Source of the DNA: Mycolicibacterium lacusdiani
Lineage (GTDB): Bacteria > Actinomycetota > Actinomycetes > Mycobacteriales > Mycobacteriaceae
DNA length: 64,000 bases
Assembly: GCF_021916785.1 (NCBI RefSeq)
Contig: NZ_JAKCFC010000009.1
Span: 1-64,000, forward strand
Reading direction: 5' to 3'
Of the stretch, positions 8,418 through 17,646 are shown piece by piece (the stretch's first letter is position 1; each line of letters begins with the position of its first letter). The notes under the pieces were generated by a model. That model was not told where the DNA came from. It was given only the letters and a program-made list of their open reading frames with translations, and made no database searches. The position numbers were made by a program, and so were the translations under genes.

Positions 8418-9138
8418 CTTGGTCTCCCGTTCGGTCGGGTTCGAGTCGCAGTCGGCGGTCGAGGATGTCGCGGGCCACCTCGGTCGCGCTGCGGCCGGTC
8501 GCGTAGGCGTGGGCTCGGAGGCGAACCAGCGCCTCGGTGGGCTCGAGATTCAGTTGCGCGACGAGCATGCCGGTGGCCTGGCTCACCTCTGCCCTGCTGA
8601 GCGCGGTGAGTTCCGCCCAGGCATCGGCGGTGGGGTCGGACGCGGCGGCGAGCAGAGCTCCGTCCATGAGGTCGAGCATCGGCACGCCGGCCATCTCTCC
8701 GGCGAGCATCGCGCCCGCGAGCTGCGCTGCAGTCAGATCGCCCGGATCGGAACGGAACAGATCGAGAGCGCCCACGTATTCACCGGCGACGACGACGGGC
8801 ATGGCGAATACGCCGCGGATGCTCATCTCGAGCATGGCCGGGCCGTAGAGCGGCCACCGGGACTCCCTGCGGTCGGCCAGGTCGAAGACCAGGACGGGCC
8901 TGCGGGTGGTGACGGAGTCGAGGCAGGGACCTTCGCCGACGACGAATTGCAGTTCGTCGTATTGAAGAGCCGGGCCGCCGCTGTGGCCCAGTGTGCCTGT
9001 GTTCGCGCCATCGAAGACCAGCGAGATGGCTGCAGCGTCGACGTCGAACAGGTCCACGCACGCCTCGCACAGGCGGTTGGCTGCGGCCTCGCCGCGTCGT
9101 CCCGCGACCGCGGCGAGCAGTTGCTCGTGGAACGCCAC
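8410..9138 (-). CDS. GAF-ANTAR domain regulator
   Basis: A 242-residue protein; GTG at 9138 gives M-AFHEQLLAAVAGRRGEAA. GAF domain features include VGEGPCLDSVTTRRPVLVFDL and RGVFAMPVVVAGEYVGALDL. The ANTAR part is at AELTALSRAEVSQATGMLV and LRAHAYATGRSATEVARDIL. It is first in a two-gene unit with the following GAF-ANTAR gene. The sequence divergence of the three suggests separate signals rather than recent duplication. Confidence 0.85.
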   Translation of the reverse strand: MAFHEQLLAAVAGRRGEAAANRLCEACVDLFDVDAAAISLVFDGANTGTLGHSGGPALQYDELQFVVGEGPCLDSVTTRRPVLVFDLADRRESRWPLYGPAMLEMSIRGVFAMPVVVAGEYVGALDLFRSDPGDLTAAQLAGAMLAGEMAGVPMLDLMDGALLAAASDPTADAWAELTALSRAEVSQATGMLVAQLNLEPTEALVRLRAHAYATGRSATEVARDILDRRLRLEPDRTGDQDD

Positions 9139-9602
9139 ATTCAGCCGGACCGCAGACGCACGGGGGTCGACGTCCCCGACTCACCCGACGCTGTCATCCC
9201 CCTAGCTTCCTCCACTCGGGACGCTTTGGCGAACGTTTGGCCGCCCCGGCCTGGCGGCGCCCAGTCTCGAGGTGGCTGTCACGGCGGCCGGTGCGTAGAC
9301 TGGGCCAAGCTGGCAACCAGCCCGTTCGGGCAGCCTCCACAGTAGGCTGCGAGCGACCGCTCAACGCCGAACATCCGAAGCCTTTCAGCCCTTATCCGCG
9401 ACGCCAACCGGCGTCACCACTGCCCCTGCCGCTGAACCGACTCGCCCCTTTCACTCTTAGTTTCGCGCGGCCGCTCCGATCGGCTTCGTCCGAGGACACA
9501 TGACCCCCACACTCGCCCGCACCGGTCGCCGACCGGGCTCGCCGATTGCCAACTCCCACAAGCCATGTCGTGAGTGCACCCGTCGACAGGCGAGGATGCT
9601 CC
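9139..9602. other. 464-base intergenic region before desA3-like gene
   Basis: This gap separates the divergent GAF-ANTAR pair and the desaturase gene. It holds a short hairpin at 9240-9258 (GCCGCC/GGCGGC, 7-base loop). No convincing small coding frame or clear promoter consensus is seen. Promoters for both directions must lie here. Confidence 0.5.
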
Positions 9603-10856
9603 ATGGCCATCACTGACGTCGCCGCATACGCACACCTCAGCCCGGCAGACGTCGAGGAACTCGGGAGCCGACTAGACGACCTGCGCTGCGAGATCGAGGC
9701 CTCCCGCGGATCGCGCGACGCAAACTACATCCGCCGGACGATCCTGTTCCAGAGGTCGCTCGACGTCGCCGCCCGACTCCTCGTGCATGCGAGCGCGTCA
9801 CGCACCGGGTGGATGGCCGGGACTGCGGCGCTGGCCCTGGCGAAGTGCATCGAGAACATGGAACTCGGCCACAACATCGGACACGGGCAATGGGATTGGA
9901 TGAACGATCCCGAGATCCACTCCACCACGTGGGAGTGGGACATGGTGGGGCCGTCCGCCCAATGGAGGTACTCGCACAACTTCCGTCACCACGTGTACAC
10001 CAACGTGCTCGACATCGACGACGACATCGGCTTCGGGGTCCTGCGCGTCACGCGTGACGAACCGTGGCAGCGACGCAACCTCTTGCAGCCCCTGCACAAC
10101 CTGCTTCTCGCGGTGACCTTCGAGTGGGGCATCGCCCGCCACGGTCTGCACTCGGAACACGAGCGTGCGACGTCCACCGACGAGCAGGTGGAGCAGTCGA
10201 CGTCGTTCAAGCAGAAGGTGCGACGCCAGGTACTGAAGGACTACGTGTACCTGCCCGCACTCAGCGGCCGACGATGGCGCCGCACGTTGACCGCCAACGT
10301 CACGGCCAACCTGCTGCGCAACCTTTGGGCGTACGCCGTGATCTTCTGCGGTCACTTCCCCGACGGGGCGCAGAAGTTCACCGCCGAAGCGGTGCGCGAC
10401 GAGAGCCGCGGTGAGTGGTACCTGCGGCAGATGCTCGGAACGGCCAACTTCGACGCCGGCAGGGTGCTGGCATTCACCAGCGGCAACCTCTGCTACCAGA
10501 TCGAGCACCACCTCTTCCCGGATCTGCCGAGCAATCGCTACGCCGCCATCGCCACGCGCGTGCGTGCTCTCTGCGACGAATACGATCTGCCGTACAACAG
10601 CGAGTCGCTGATGCGGCAGTTCTTCCAGGCCCAGCGCACCATCGTGAAGCTGGCGGTACCCGACCGCTTCTTGGTGGCCACGTCCGACGATGCGCCCGAG
10701 ACGGCGTCGGAGCGGCGGTTCCTCGCCCAACCATCCGCGCCCGGCGCCGGGCTGCGCACCGCGCTGCGGCACGCCGCCGAACGCAAGATGGCGCAACGCC
10801 GTTCGAGGCGCAGGCGCGTGGTGTCGAGCCTGCTGGTGCCGTCGACGTTTGTTTGA
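9603..10856 (+). CDS. desA3: acyl-CoA fatty acid desaturase, DesA3-like
   Basis: A membrane-bound desaturase of 417 residues, by recall close to M. tuberculosis DesA3, a stearoyl-CoA delta-9 desaturase. The three histidine boxes are present: HNIGH, HNFRHH and QIEHH. Long shared blocks include GQWDWMNDPEIHS, VIFCGHFPDGA and PDLPSNR. The start MAITDVAAYAHL aligns with the DesA3 N-terminus; the ATG is at 9603. DesA3 works with an NADPH-ferredoxin reductase partner (DesA3B/Rv3230c type), which is not encoded beside it here. Confidence 0.9.
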   Translation: MAITDVAAYAHLSPADVEELGSRLDDLRCEIEASRGSRDANYIRRTILFQRSLDVAARLLVHASASRTGWMAGTAALALAKCIENMELGHNIGHGQWDWMNDPEIHSTTWEWDMVGPSAQWRYSHNFRHHVYTNVLDIDDDIGFGVLRVTRDEPWQRRNLLQPLHNLLLAVTFEWGIARHGLHSEHERATSTDEQVEQSTSFKQKVRRQVLKDYVYLPALSGRRWRRTLTANVTANLLRNLWAYAVIFCGHFPDGAQKFTAEAVRDESRGEWYLRQMLGTANFDAGRVLAFTSGNLCYQIEHHLFPDLPSNRYAAIATRVRALCDEYDLPYNSESLMRQFFQAQRTIVKLAVPDRFLVATSDDAPETASERRFLAQPSAPGAGLRTALRHAAERKMAQRRSRRRRVVSSLLVPSTFV

Positions 10857-10870
10857 GCACGGCACGGGTA
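10847..10870 (+). promoter_or_regulatory. SigF-like promoter upstream of Mn catalase
   Basis: GTTT (10847-10850) is followed after 15 bases by GGGTA (10866-10870), which fits the mycobacterial sigma-F pattern GTTT-N15-17-GGGTA. It overlaps the desaturase stop codon and lies about 200 bases before the Mn catalase start. Stress-controlled expression of a catalase fits, but only sequence similarity supports it. Confidence 0.4.
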
Positions 10871-11068
10871 CGCGGCGAGTGTCGCTGGCTTCCAGACCGT
10901 GGAGTAGCAGCGACCGCTTCTGATTGAAGGCTGGCTCGTGCCGCTTCGTCATCTCTGCGCACGTCGACGTCCATCGGGCGTCCTGCGCACTCGACGCATC
11001 CTGCGGTACGTGGCCGTGACCCCGTCCGGTGCTTCCGCACCGCCGCGCACGCTACTCGAAGGAGACCC

Positions 11069-11998
11069 ATGTACCTGCATACCGAGCAACTGATCAACGA
11101 AATCGCCGTCGACGAGCCAGACCCAGCTGCGGCCAACGCTCTGCAGGAGGGTCTTGGCGGTCAGTTCGGCGAGATGCGCACGATGATGCAGTACCTGTTC
11201 CAGAGCATGAACTTCCGCGGCGACGTCGCCTCGAAGCCCTACAAGGACCTGCTCCAGGGCGTCGGCACCGAGGAGATCAGCCACGTCGAGCTGATCGGGA
11301 CGACCATCTCGCGACTGCTCGACGGCTCGCCGAAGTACAACGGCAAGAAGACCGATCCGGTCGACGCGCCCGGTGCCAAGGGTGCGACGCCCCTGAAGAT
11401 CGCCCTGGACACCAGCAACATCCACCACTACCTGGTGGGCGCCCAGGGCGCACTACCGGTGGACGCCGCTGGCAACCCGTGGTCGGGTTCCTACGTCTAC
11501 AACAGTGGCAACCTCGTGCTCGACCTGCTGTACAACCTGATGCTGGAATCGACCGGCAGGCTGCAGAAGTGCCGCATCTACGAGATGACGGACAACAAGA
11601 CCGCCCGCTCCACCATCGCGTATCTCATCGTGCGGGATCAGGCTCACGAGAACGCATTCGCCAAGGCGTTGGAGAGCTTGGGCGTGAACTGGGGTTCGGT
11701 GCTGCCGATCCCGAAGACCAACGCCGAGGCATTTCCCGAGGTCAAGAAGCTCCTCGACACGGGTCTGCAGAGCGTGCAGTTCACCTTCAGCGCCGACGAC
11801 AAGAGCCAGGCCGCCAAGCTCTACCGTGGCGCGTCACCGTCCAACGACGGGACCGAACTCAGCACGGCCGTGATGCCCGAGGGCGTTCCGATCACGATCG
11901 CACCCGAGCGCCGCGAGGAGTTCTCCCCCGGTCTGGATCCCGAGCTGCTCGCCCTCATCCAGGCGACGGCCGAGGTCGAGATCGCGTCGAACCAGTAG
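11069..11998 (+). CDS. manganese (non-heme) catalase
   Basis: A 309-residue di-manganese catalase that converts H2O2 to water and oxygen. The metal ligands expected for the family are visible: Glu in GGQFGEMRTM, the EEISHVE pair, Glu in MLESTGRL and His in RDQAHENAF. The start MYLHTEQL follows GAAGGAGA a few bases upstream. The family length is about 290-310, so the gene is complete. It is monocistronic, with a sigma-F-like sequence in the long leader region. Confidence 0.93.
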   Translation: MYLHTEQLINEIAVDEPDPAAANALQEGLGGQFGEMRTMMQYLFQSMNFRGDVASKPYKDLLQGVGTEEISHVELIGTTISRLLDGSPKYNGKKTDPVDAPGAKGATPLKIALDTSNIHHYLVGAQGALPVDAAGNPWSGSYVYNSGNLVLDLLYNLMLESTGRLQKCRIYEMTDNKTARSTIAYLIVRDQAHENAFAKALESLGVNWGSVLPIPKTNAEAFPEVKKLLDTGLQSVQFTFSADDKSQAAKLYRGASPSNDGTELSTAVMPEGVPITIAPERREEFSPGLDPELLALIQATAEVEIASNQ

Positions 11999-12010
11999 GT
12001 GGCTGGCGAC

Positions 12011-13210
12011 TCAGGGCAGCACCACCCTGAGTCGCTCCCAGCCACGCACCGTCGACGTGGGAGCCAATTGCGCTGTGTCGTAGTCGATCTCCCAATCCGG
12101 CCACCGGTTGAGCATCTCGTCGAGCGCGACCCGCCCTTCGAGGCGGGCGAGGTTGGCGCCCAGGCAGTAGTGCACCCCCTTGCCGAAGGTGAGGTGCGTG
12201 ATGTTCTCCCGGTGGACGTCGAACGCATCCGGATCGGCGTACCGCCGTTCGTCGCGATTGGCCGCGCCGAACAGCAGCAGGACTGCGCTGCCCGCCGGGA
12301 TGGTGTGGCCGTGGAGTTCGGTGTCCTGCGCCACCCACCGGCCGACGTGCGGGCCGGTGGGCTCGTAGCGCAGCGTCTCGTCGATGGTGCGATTCAGCAG
12401 TGACCGGTCCTCGTGGACCATCCGGCGTTGATCCGGGTGGTCGGCGAGGACCTTCGCCAGCCAGCCGATGAGCCGGCCGGTCGTCTCGTTGCCCGCGCCC
12501 GCGACGACCTGCGTGTAGTGCAGAACCTCTTGGCGCGTCAGCTTCCTCGTCACCCCGGTGTCGTCGACGAACTCGACGTTGAGCAATGACGTCATCAGGT
12601 CGTCGGACGGGTTCTCGGAGCGCCATCGAACGTAGTCGGCGAACATGCGTCCGTCGGCGATCGCCTCGGGGTTCGTCACCTTCATCGGCGTCCCAGGCCT
12701 GGTCCGCAGATTGGCGTCGTTCGCGTCACGCACCGCGGTCTGCTCGGATTCCGGTATGCCGAGCAGCATTCCGATGACCCGCATCGGCATCATCGATGCC
12801 AGTTCGGCGATCACGTCGAAGCCGCCCGACCCGACGTGTGGGTCGAGGCAGTCGACGCAATAGGCCCGGATCTGGTCCTCGAGCGCCGCCATTCGGCGGG
12901 GCGTGAACACCCGCGACATCAGCCCGCGCAGCATCGTGTGGGTCGGCGGGTCCTCGAACATCATCACGCCATCGGGCATGTCGAAGTCGGACTTGATCAA
13001 TTCGAGGATGTCACTGCGCTCGTTCGAGAAGGTCTGCCAATCGGCCAGTGCGCGTTCGACGTCGGCGTGCCTGGAGATGGCCCAGAAGTCGTAGCGCTCG
13101 TTGTAGTAGACCGGCGCCTCGTCCCGCAGACGGGCGTAGACGGGATAGGGGTCACGAACGATCCCGATGTCGTAAGGGTCGTAGTACACCTCGGAGCCGG
13201 ACGTGCTCAT
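12011..13210 (-). CDS. cytochrome P450
   Basis: A 399-residue soluble bacterial P450. The I-helix oxygen-binding motif AGAGNETT, the ExxR helix ETLRYEP and the heme-thiolate loop FGKGVHYCLGANLAR are all intact. The substrate cannot be told from sequence; in mycobacteria such enzymes commonly hydroxylate steroids, fatty acids or xenobiotics. No ferredoxin gene is adjacent. It is divergent from the D-amino-acid oxidase-like gene across a gap with a near-perfect palindrome, which suggests TetR-type repression. Confidence 0.93.
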   Translation of the reverse strand: MSTSGSEVYYDPYDIGIVRDPYPVYARLRDEAPVYYNERYDFWAISRHADVERALADWQTFSNERSDILELIKSDFDMPDGVMMFEDPPTHTMLRGLMSRVFTPRRMAALEDQIRAYCVDCLDPHVGSGGFDVIAELASMMPMRVIGMLLGIPESEQTAVRDANDANLRTRPGTPMKVTNPEAIADGRMFADYVRWRSENPSDDLMTSLLNVEFVDDTGVTRKLTRQEVLHYTQVVAGAGNETTGRLIGWLAKVLADHPDQRRMVHEDRSLLNRTIDETLRYEPTGPHVGRWVAQDTELHGHTIPAGSAVLLLFGAANRDERRYADPDAFDVHRENITHLTFGKGVHYCLGANLARLEGRVALDEMLNRWPDWEIDYDTAQLAPTSTVRGWERLRVVLP

Positions 13211-13240
13211 GCGGCGACCTTCCGTGACGGACCTAAAAAA

Positions 13241-13258
13241 GTTGGGCGATCGCTCAAC
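13241..13258. promoter_or_regulatory. 18-bp palindrome, TetR-type operator candidate
   Basis: GTTGGGCGATCGCTCAAC reads the same on both strands at 16 of 18 positions. It lies 31 bases upstream of the P450 start and 58 bases before the divergent oxidase start. The GCGATCGC core with flanking GTTG/CAAC resembles operators of mycobacterial TetR repressors. The regulator gene is not in the immediate neighbourhood. Confidence 0.5.
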
Positions 13259-13315
13259 AGCGCGGTCGGCGTCTTTCTAACAGCGGTGCCGCGCGACAGT
13301 CAAGGGTGTGCGACC

Positions 13316-14278
13316 GTGAGTTCCATGCAGATCGTCGTCGTCGGCGCGGGCGTCATCGGACTGACGGCGGCGATCCGGCTACTCGAAGCCGGCCACGGCG
13401 TGCGCATGGTGGCCGCCGAGGAGCCAACGGCCACCACGTCGGCGATCGCGGCGGCCGTGTGGTTCCCCACCCACGTCGGACCGCCAGAACGGGTGTCGTC
13501 ATGGGGCAGCGAGACATTCGCAGTCCTGGCCGAACACGCGGCACGTGGGGTTCCGGGACTCGTCATGCGTGAGTCGCTGCAGCTCTACCGCACCCCACCC
13601 GGCGAACCGGCGTGGACTACGGCGCTCGACACCGTGCGCGCCGCCACGGCCGGGGAACTACCGGAGGGATACCCGTACGGTCTGCGGTTCGCGGTTCCGC
13701 TGGCCGAGATGCCGCTGTACCTGCCGTGGTTGCAACGCCGAATGCTCGGTCTCGGTGGAATTTTCAGCCGACATCGGGTGGGGGCGCTCGACGAGGTGGC
13801 CGAAGGCTCGGACGTCGTCGTCAACTGCACCGGCCTCGGCGCGCGGCAATTGGTCGGCGACCGGTCGGTACACCCGGTGCGGGGCCGCATCGTCCGGGTG
13901 ACCAACCCTGGGCTGAGCCTGTCGGTCCGCGACGAGGACCATCCAGCCGGCCGCGCCTACGTCCACCCACGGACCAACGACTGCATCCTGGGCGGCACCC
14001 TGGACGAGGGAGCCTGGGACACCAGCATCGACCTCGCGGCCGGCGACGCCATCGTCGAGCGCTGCCGCGACCTGGTCCCCGAGCTGCGGGACGCGCGGGT
14101 GCTCGAGCACGTGGTCGGACTGCGCCCCGGCAGGCCCACGGTCCGACTCGAGGAGGACGAGCCACTGGCCTCCGGCGCGCGCGTCATCCACGACTACGGC
14201 CACGGCGGCGCGGGCATCACCCTGGGCTGGGGATGCGCGCGCGAGGTGGTGGACCTCGTCGACTCTCGCGACGCGTAG
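13316..14278 (+). CDS. D-amino-acid oxidase-like FAD enzyme
   Basis: A 320-residue FAD-dependent oxidoreductase of the DAO family. It starts with the dinucleotide-binding motif VVVGAGVIGLTAAIRLLEAG and ends with HDYGHGGAGITLGWGCA, the conserved FAD-binding end of D-amino-acid oxidases. ARQL and GLRPGRPTVRLE are also family-like. GTG at 13316 is preferred over ATG 13325 because AAGGG lies 9 bases before it. It probably deaminates a D-amino acid or related amine, giving a keto acid and H2O2; the substrate is not known. It is similar in form to Rv1905c. Confidence 0.83.
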   Translation: MSSMQIVVVGAGVIGLTAAIRLLEAGHGVRMVAAEEPTATTSAIAAAVWFPTHVGPPERVSSWGSETFAVLAEHAARGVPGLVMRESLQLYRTPPGEPAWTTALDTVRAATAGELPEGYPYGLRFAVPLAEMPLYLPWLQRRMLGLGGIFSRHRVGALDEVAEGSDVVVNCTGLGARQLVGDRSVHPVRGRIVRVTNPGLSLSVRDEDHPAGRAYVHPRTNDCILGGTLDEGAWDTSIDLAAGDAIVERCRDLVPELRDARVLEHVVGLRPGRPTVRLEEDEPLASGARVIHDYGHGGAGITLGWGCAREVVDLVDSRDA

Positions 14279-14383
14279 CCCCTCGGGGGATGGCGTTTAC
14301 CCAGACGTGACACCGCTTTTCACCAGCGACACGGATGGGTCGAGATACTTGAGACCCACAACTCGGCGAACTCAAGAGGATCG

Positions 14384-15277
14384 ATGACCGAACCGAATCA
14401 CGTTCCTGCCACCGCGCCCGTGCCGGAAATCGTGGACCACCTGCGGCAGGACGGGTACGTCATCGTCGACGACTTGGCATCAACCGAACTGATGGACGTC
14501 ATCGACGAGGAGTTGGCTCCGTTCCTGGCGACGACGCCCACCGGATACAACGCCATGATCGGCAAGAAGACCCGTCGCACGGGCGCCTTGATCGCGCGGT
14601 CGGCCGCATGTCGCACCCTCGTCCAGGACCCGACGGTGCTGGGGGTCTGCAAGGACTTCCTCGGCCACGCCAGTGCGTTCCAGCTGATGCTGACCCAGGT
14701 CATCTCGATCGAGCCGGGCGAATCCGCGCAGGCGCTGCACCGGGACCAGAACGCGTGGGACTTCTATCCGTTCCCCGACGACTACCACGTGCAGTGCAAC
14801 ACGTTGTGGGCGATGTCGGAGTACACGGCCGAGATGGGCGCCACGCGCATCGTGCCGGGGAGCCAGGCAGCGGGCCACCTGAAGCCCACCGACTACACCG
14901 ACGCCGATTGCATACAGGCAGAGATGTCACGGGGGTCGGTGCTCATCTACACCGGGAAGATCGTGCACAGCGGCGGCGCCAACCGCACGGCCGACAAGGT
15001 GCGACGGGCCATCAACGTGAACTACTCGGTTGGCTGGGTCCGGCAGGAGGAGAACCAGTTCCTGTCGGTCCCACCCGACGTCGCACGAACCCTCGACGAC
15101 GACCTGCTCAGGCTGATCGGCTATCAGGAGGGCGCGTGGGCCATGGGCTACTTCCGCGACTTCGAGGATCCCATCCGCGCGATCCGGGGCGACCAGGGTG
15201 ACTACGGCTTCGATCCGAGCCGGCTGACGGGCAGCTCGGGATCGGCATTCGAGGACATGCTGACGCACAGCGATTGA
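14384..15277 (+). CDS. phytanoyl-CoA dioxygenase (PhyH)-family protein
   Basis: A 297-residue Fe(II)/2-oxoglutarate-dependent dioxygenase. The iron ligands are the HxD of ALHRDQNAW and the later histidine of KIVHSGGANRT; the arginine that binds 2-oxoglutarate is probably in KVRRAINVNY. The start is ATG 14384 after AAGAGGA. The substrate is not indicated. It is not obviously linked in an operon to the condensin genes that follow after 177 bases. Confidence 0.85.
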   Translation: MTEPNHVPATAPVPEIVDHLRQDGYVIVDDLASTELMDVIDEELAPFLATTPTGYNAMIGKKTRRTGALIARSAACRTLVQDPTVLGVCKDFLGHASAFQLMLTQVISIEPGESAQALHRDQNAWDFYPFPDDYHVQCNTLWAMSEYTAEMGATRIVPGSQAAGHLKPTDYTDADCIQAEMSRGSVLIYTGKIVHSGGANRTADKVRRAINVNYSVGWVRQEENQFLSVPPDVARTLDDDLLRLIGYQEGAWAMGYFRDFEDPIRAIRGDQGDYGFDPSRLTGSSGSAFEDMLTHSD

Positions 15278-15454
15278 GAGGTGCGCCTCGGCCCCCTTCC
15301 GTGACTGGTGAGGCTGAGGAAACCGGTGCGGCAGATGAGACCCCTCCCTTCCCGACACGCCCTTCGCAACCGACCTCCCCGCCTTTCGGTGTCCCCGCGG
15401 TGGCCTATGTTGGACCGTCCGAGCCACCGCACGAGGGCGTCCGAAGGGAGGTAG

Positions 15455-16939
15455 GTGGACCACCACACCGCGATGTCGGCGACCGACCTCGTCGAACTCA
15501 ACCGCGAGATCCAGGGTTCCCCGACCATCCGGCTCCTGGCCACTCTGAACCTGGGCGTCTACGCCACGCTCATGGAACGTCACCTCAACGGTGGCGTCGT
15601 CGCCGAGACCGACCTGGTGGTCCGCTTGGAGCGCGACCTCGAGGAACTCGGCCGCCCGGGCGGCGAGCAATCGGGACTCGGTCTGATCAAGACGTGGGCC
15701 AGCCAGGGGTGGCTACACCGCGTGGCCGACACCCGGACGGGCCACGAACGCAACCTCTGCTACCTCACGCAGGAGGCGCGGCGGGCGCTCGACCTGCTCC
15801 GCGGCATGCGCCGGCAGGACACCATCGCCACCGGCGGGTCGATCAACGGCATAGCGTCGCGGCTCAAGCAGATCGCCACGCGCGTCGGCAACGACCCGAA
15901 CCGGATCCGCGCCGGCATCGAAGCCGAGATCGAGGCGCTGCGCGCCGAACTCGACGACCTCGAGCGCGGGCACGTGCGCCCCGAGACCGAGGTCACCGAC
16001 ATGTACGACGAGGCGCACGCCATCGCATTGCAGATGGAACGGCTCATCACCGACATCGGCCAGTACGGGACCATGATCGAGCAGGCCACCGCCGCGCTCG
16101 GGGACCCGATCGACAGCAACGTCGAATACCGCGACCGGCAGCGCCAGATGTACGCCGACTACCAGGCGGCCTGGGATTCCCAGGGCCGTGACTCACACCG
16201 CGCCTTCCTGCGCATGATCAACGATCCCGAGCAGCGCGCGGAGTTCGAGGCCGACGTCGCCGCCGTCGCCGAAGCGCTGCCCGCCCTCGATCCCGCGCTG
16301 CGCACGGTGATGGCCGGGTTCTTCGAACTCGTCGGCCATCAGATCGACGAGGTCGAACGCATCCAGCAGCGGTGCGCGCAGCGCGTCAAACGGTTCACGG
16401 CCTTCGGCACCCTCGAGCAGAGCCGCGGCGTCGCCCGGCAACTCGGCGATGCGATCGGCGCGGCGCGCACCTTGCTCAAGGCGTCGCTGACCGACTCCCG
16501 ACTCGACATCGAATTGCCGCTGGCCCGCCACGCGATCAGTTCGGTGGGCGCGCTCAGCTTCCGCATCGGCGACCTGTCCCGTCCCCAGCCCGCGCACGCC
16601 GCCGAGGGCGAGGTCGACCTGCAGAGCTTCGCAGCGCTGACCACGCAGGTCGACGCCCCCGCCATGTCGGACATGATCAACTGCGCGATCATCGAGGGTC
16701 CGCTGGCACTCGCGGACGCGGTCGACCTCGTCTCCACCACCGGACAGGGTGCGTACCTGGGTCACGTCATCGTGCTGTGGTCCTGGGCACTCAAGCAGCC
16801 CGCCGCCGGAGCTGCCGACCAACCGACCGAAACGGTCACCGTGCGGTTCCGGTCGCTGGACGGACGCGACCGCAAGATGGAGGTCCCCCAACTCGTGTTC
16901 ACCGAACCCATCTCGAGCCTGGTCGCGGTGGCGTCGTGA
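15455..16939 (+). CDS. jetA: JetA/MksF-like condensin subunit (DUF3375)
   Basis: A 494-residue kleisin-type subunit of a Wadjet/MksBEF condensin (DUF3375). It is rich in helix and coiled-coil sequence, for example about residues 140-250. It probably bridges the heads of the JetC ATPase and binds JetB. The GTG at 15455 is preceded by AAGGGAGG; an ATG at 15473 is an alternative. Its stop overlaps the GTG of the next gene, so jetA-jetB-jetC form one coupled operon. In full Wadjet systems the complex recognises circular plasmid DNA by loop extrusion. Confidence 0.88.
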   Translation: MDHHTAMSATDLVELNREIQGSPTIRLLATLNLGVYATLMERHLNGGVVAETDLVVRLERDLEELGRPGGEQSGLGLIKTWASQGWLHRVADTRTGHERNLCYLTQEARRALDLLRGMRRQDTIATGGSINGIASRLKQIATRVGNDPNRIRAGIEAEIEALRAELDDLERGHVRPETEVTDMYDEAHAIALQMERLITDIGQYGTMIEQATAALGDPIDSNVEYRDRQRQMYADYQAAWDSQGRDSHRAFLRMINDPEQRAEFEADVAAVAEALPALDPALRTVMAGFFELVGHQIDEVERIQQRCAQRVKRFTAFGTLEQSRGVARQLGDAIGAARTLLKASLTDSRLDIELPLARHAISSVGALSFRIGDLSRPQPAHAAEGEVDLQSFAALTTQVDAPAMSDMINCAIIEGPLALADAVDLVSTTGQGAYLGHVIVLWSWALKQPAAGAADQPTETVTVRFRSLDGRDRKMEVPQLVFTEPISSLVAVAS

Positions 16940-17646
16940 CCGTCGACCAATCCCCCGACTACGCGGGTTTCTCGGCACTGCCCGACGTCGACTCGACCGC
17001 CCGGACCCCGCAGCGGCGACGGCCGAGGTTCGACGGCGACGTCAGCGAGCTACCCGACCGCGCCTGCTGGGCCCTGCAGCATCTGCTGACCCGGCGCTAC
17101 ATCAGCGCCGAGACCGATCGCGACCTCTACACCTGGGTGCTCGAGTACCGTGCCCAGCTCACCGTGCGGCTGTCCGAACTCGACCTCGTCCTGCGCGTCG
17201 TCGAGGGCGCCTTCGAAGACGACGGTGTCGCGTTCGTCGAGCAGGCCCGTTACGAATCGGCAAGGGGCGTCAAGCTGTTGCGCCGGGAGCCGCTCGGCAC
17301 GTACGACTCGATCCTGGCCCTGCACCTGGCTCAGATGATGCGGGCATCCGGCGACCAGACCGTCCTCATCAGCCGTGACGAGGTGCACGGGCTGTTCTCC
17401 GGCGTGCTCAACGACGTCGACCGCGACGCCGTGACGTTCGGTGCCCGCATCGATGCCGCGATCGCGCGGCTCACCGGGCTGGAAATCCTGCGCAAGAGCC
17501 GCGACGACGAAGACAGCTACACCGTGAGCCCGGTGATCACCGCGGTGATGACGGCGTCGGTGATCGCCGAACTGCAGCAGCAGTTCGAATTGCTGCTCAG
17601 CGGCGGCACACCGGCTCCGCAGGACCAGGAAGCAGACGACGAATGA
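16936..17646 (+). CDS. jetB: JetB/MksE-like condensin subunit (DUF4194)
   Basis: A 236-residue protein with the winged-helix layout of DUF4194/MksE subunits. Characteristic blocks include RACWALQHLLTRRYI, LDLVLRVVEGAF and LGTYDSILALHLAQMMR. It starts at GTG 16936, overlapping the jetA stop by 4 bases, and its own stop overlaps the jetC ATG by 4. It should bind the kleisin subunit JetA and help hold DNA in the condensin complex. Confidence 0.87.
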   Translation: MTVDQSPDYAGFSALPDVDSTARTPQRRRPRFDGDVSELPDRACWALQHLLTRRYISAETDRDLYTWVLEYRAQLTVRLSELDLVLRVVEGAFEDDGVAFVEQARYESARGVKLLRREPLGTYDSILALHLAQMMRASGDQTVLISRDEVHGLFSGVLNDVDRDAVTFGARIDAAIARLTGLEILRKSRDDEDSYTVSPVITAVMTASVIAELQQQFELLLSGGTPAPQDQEADDE

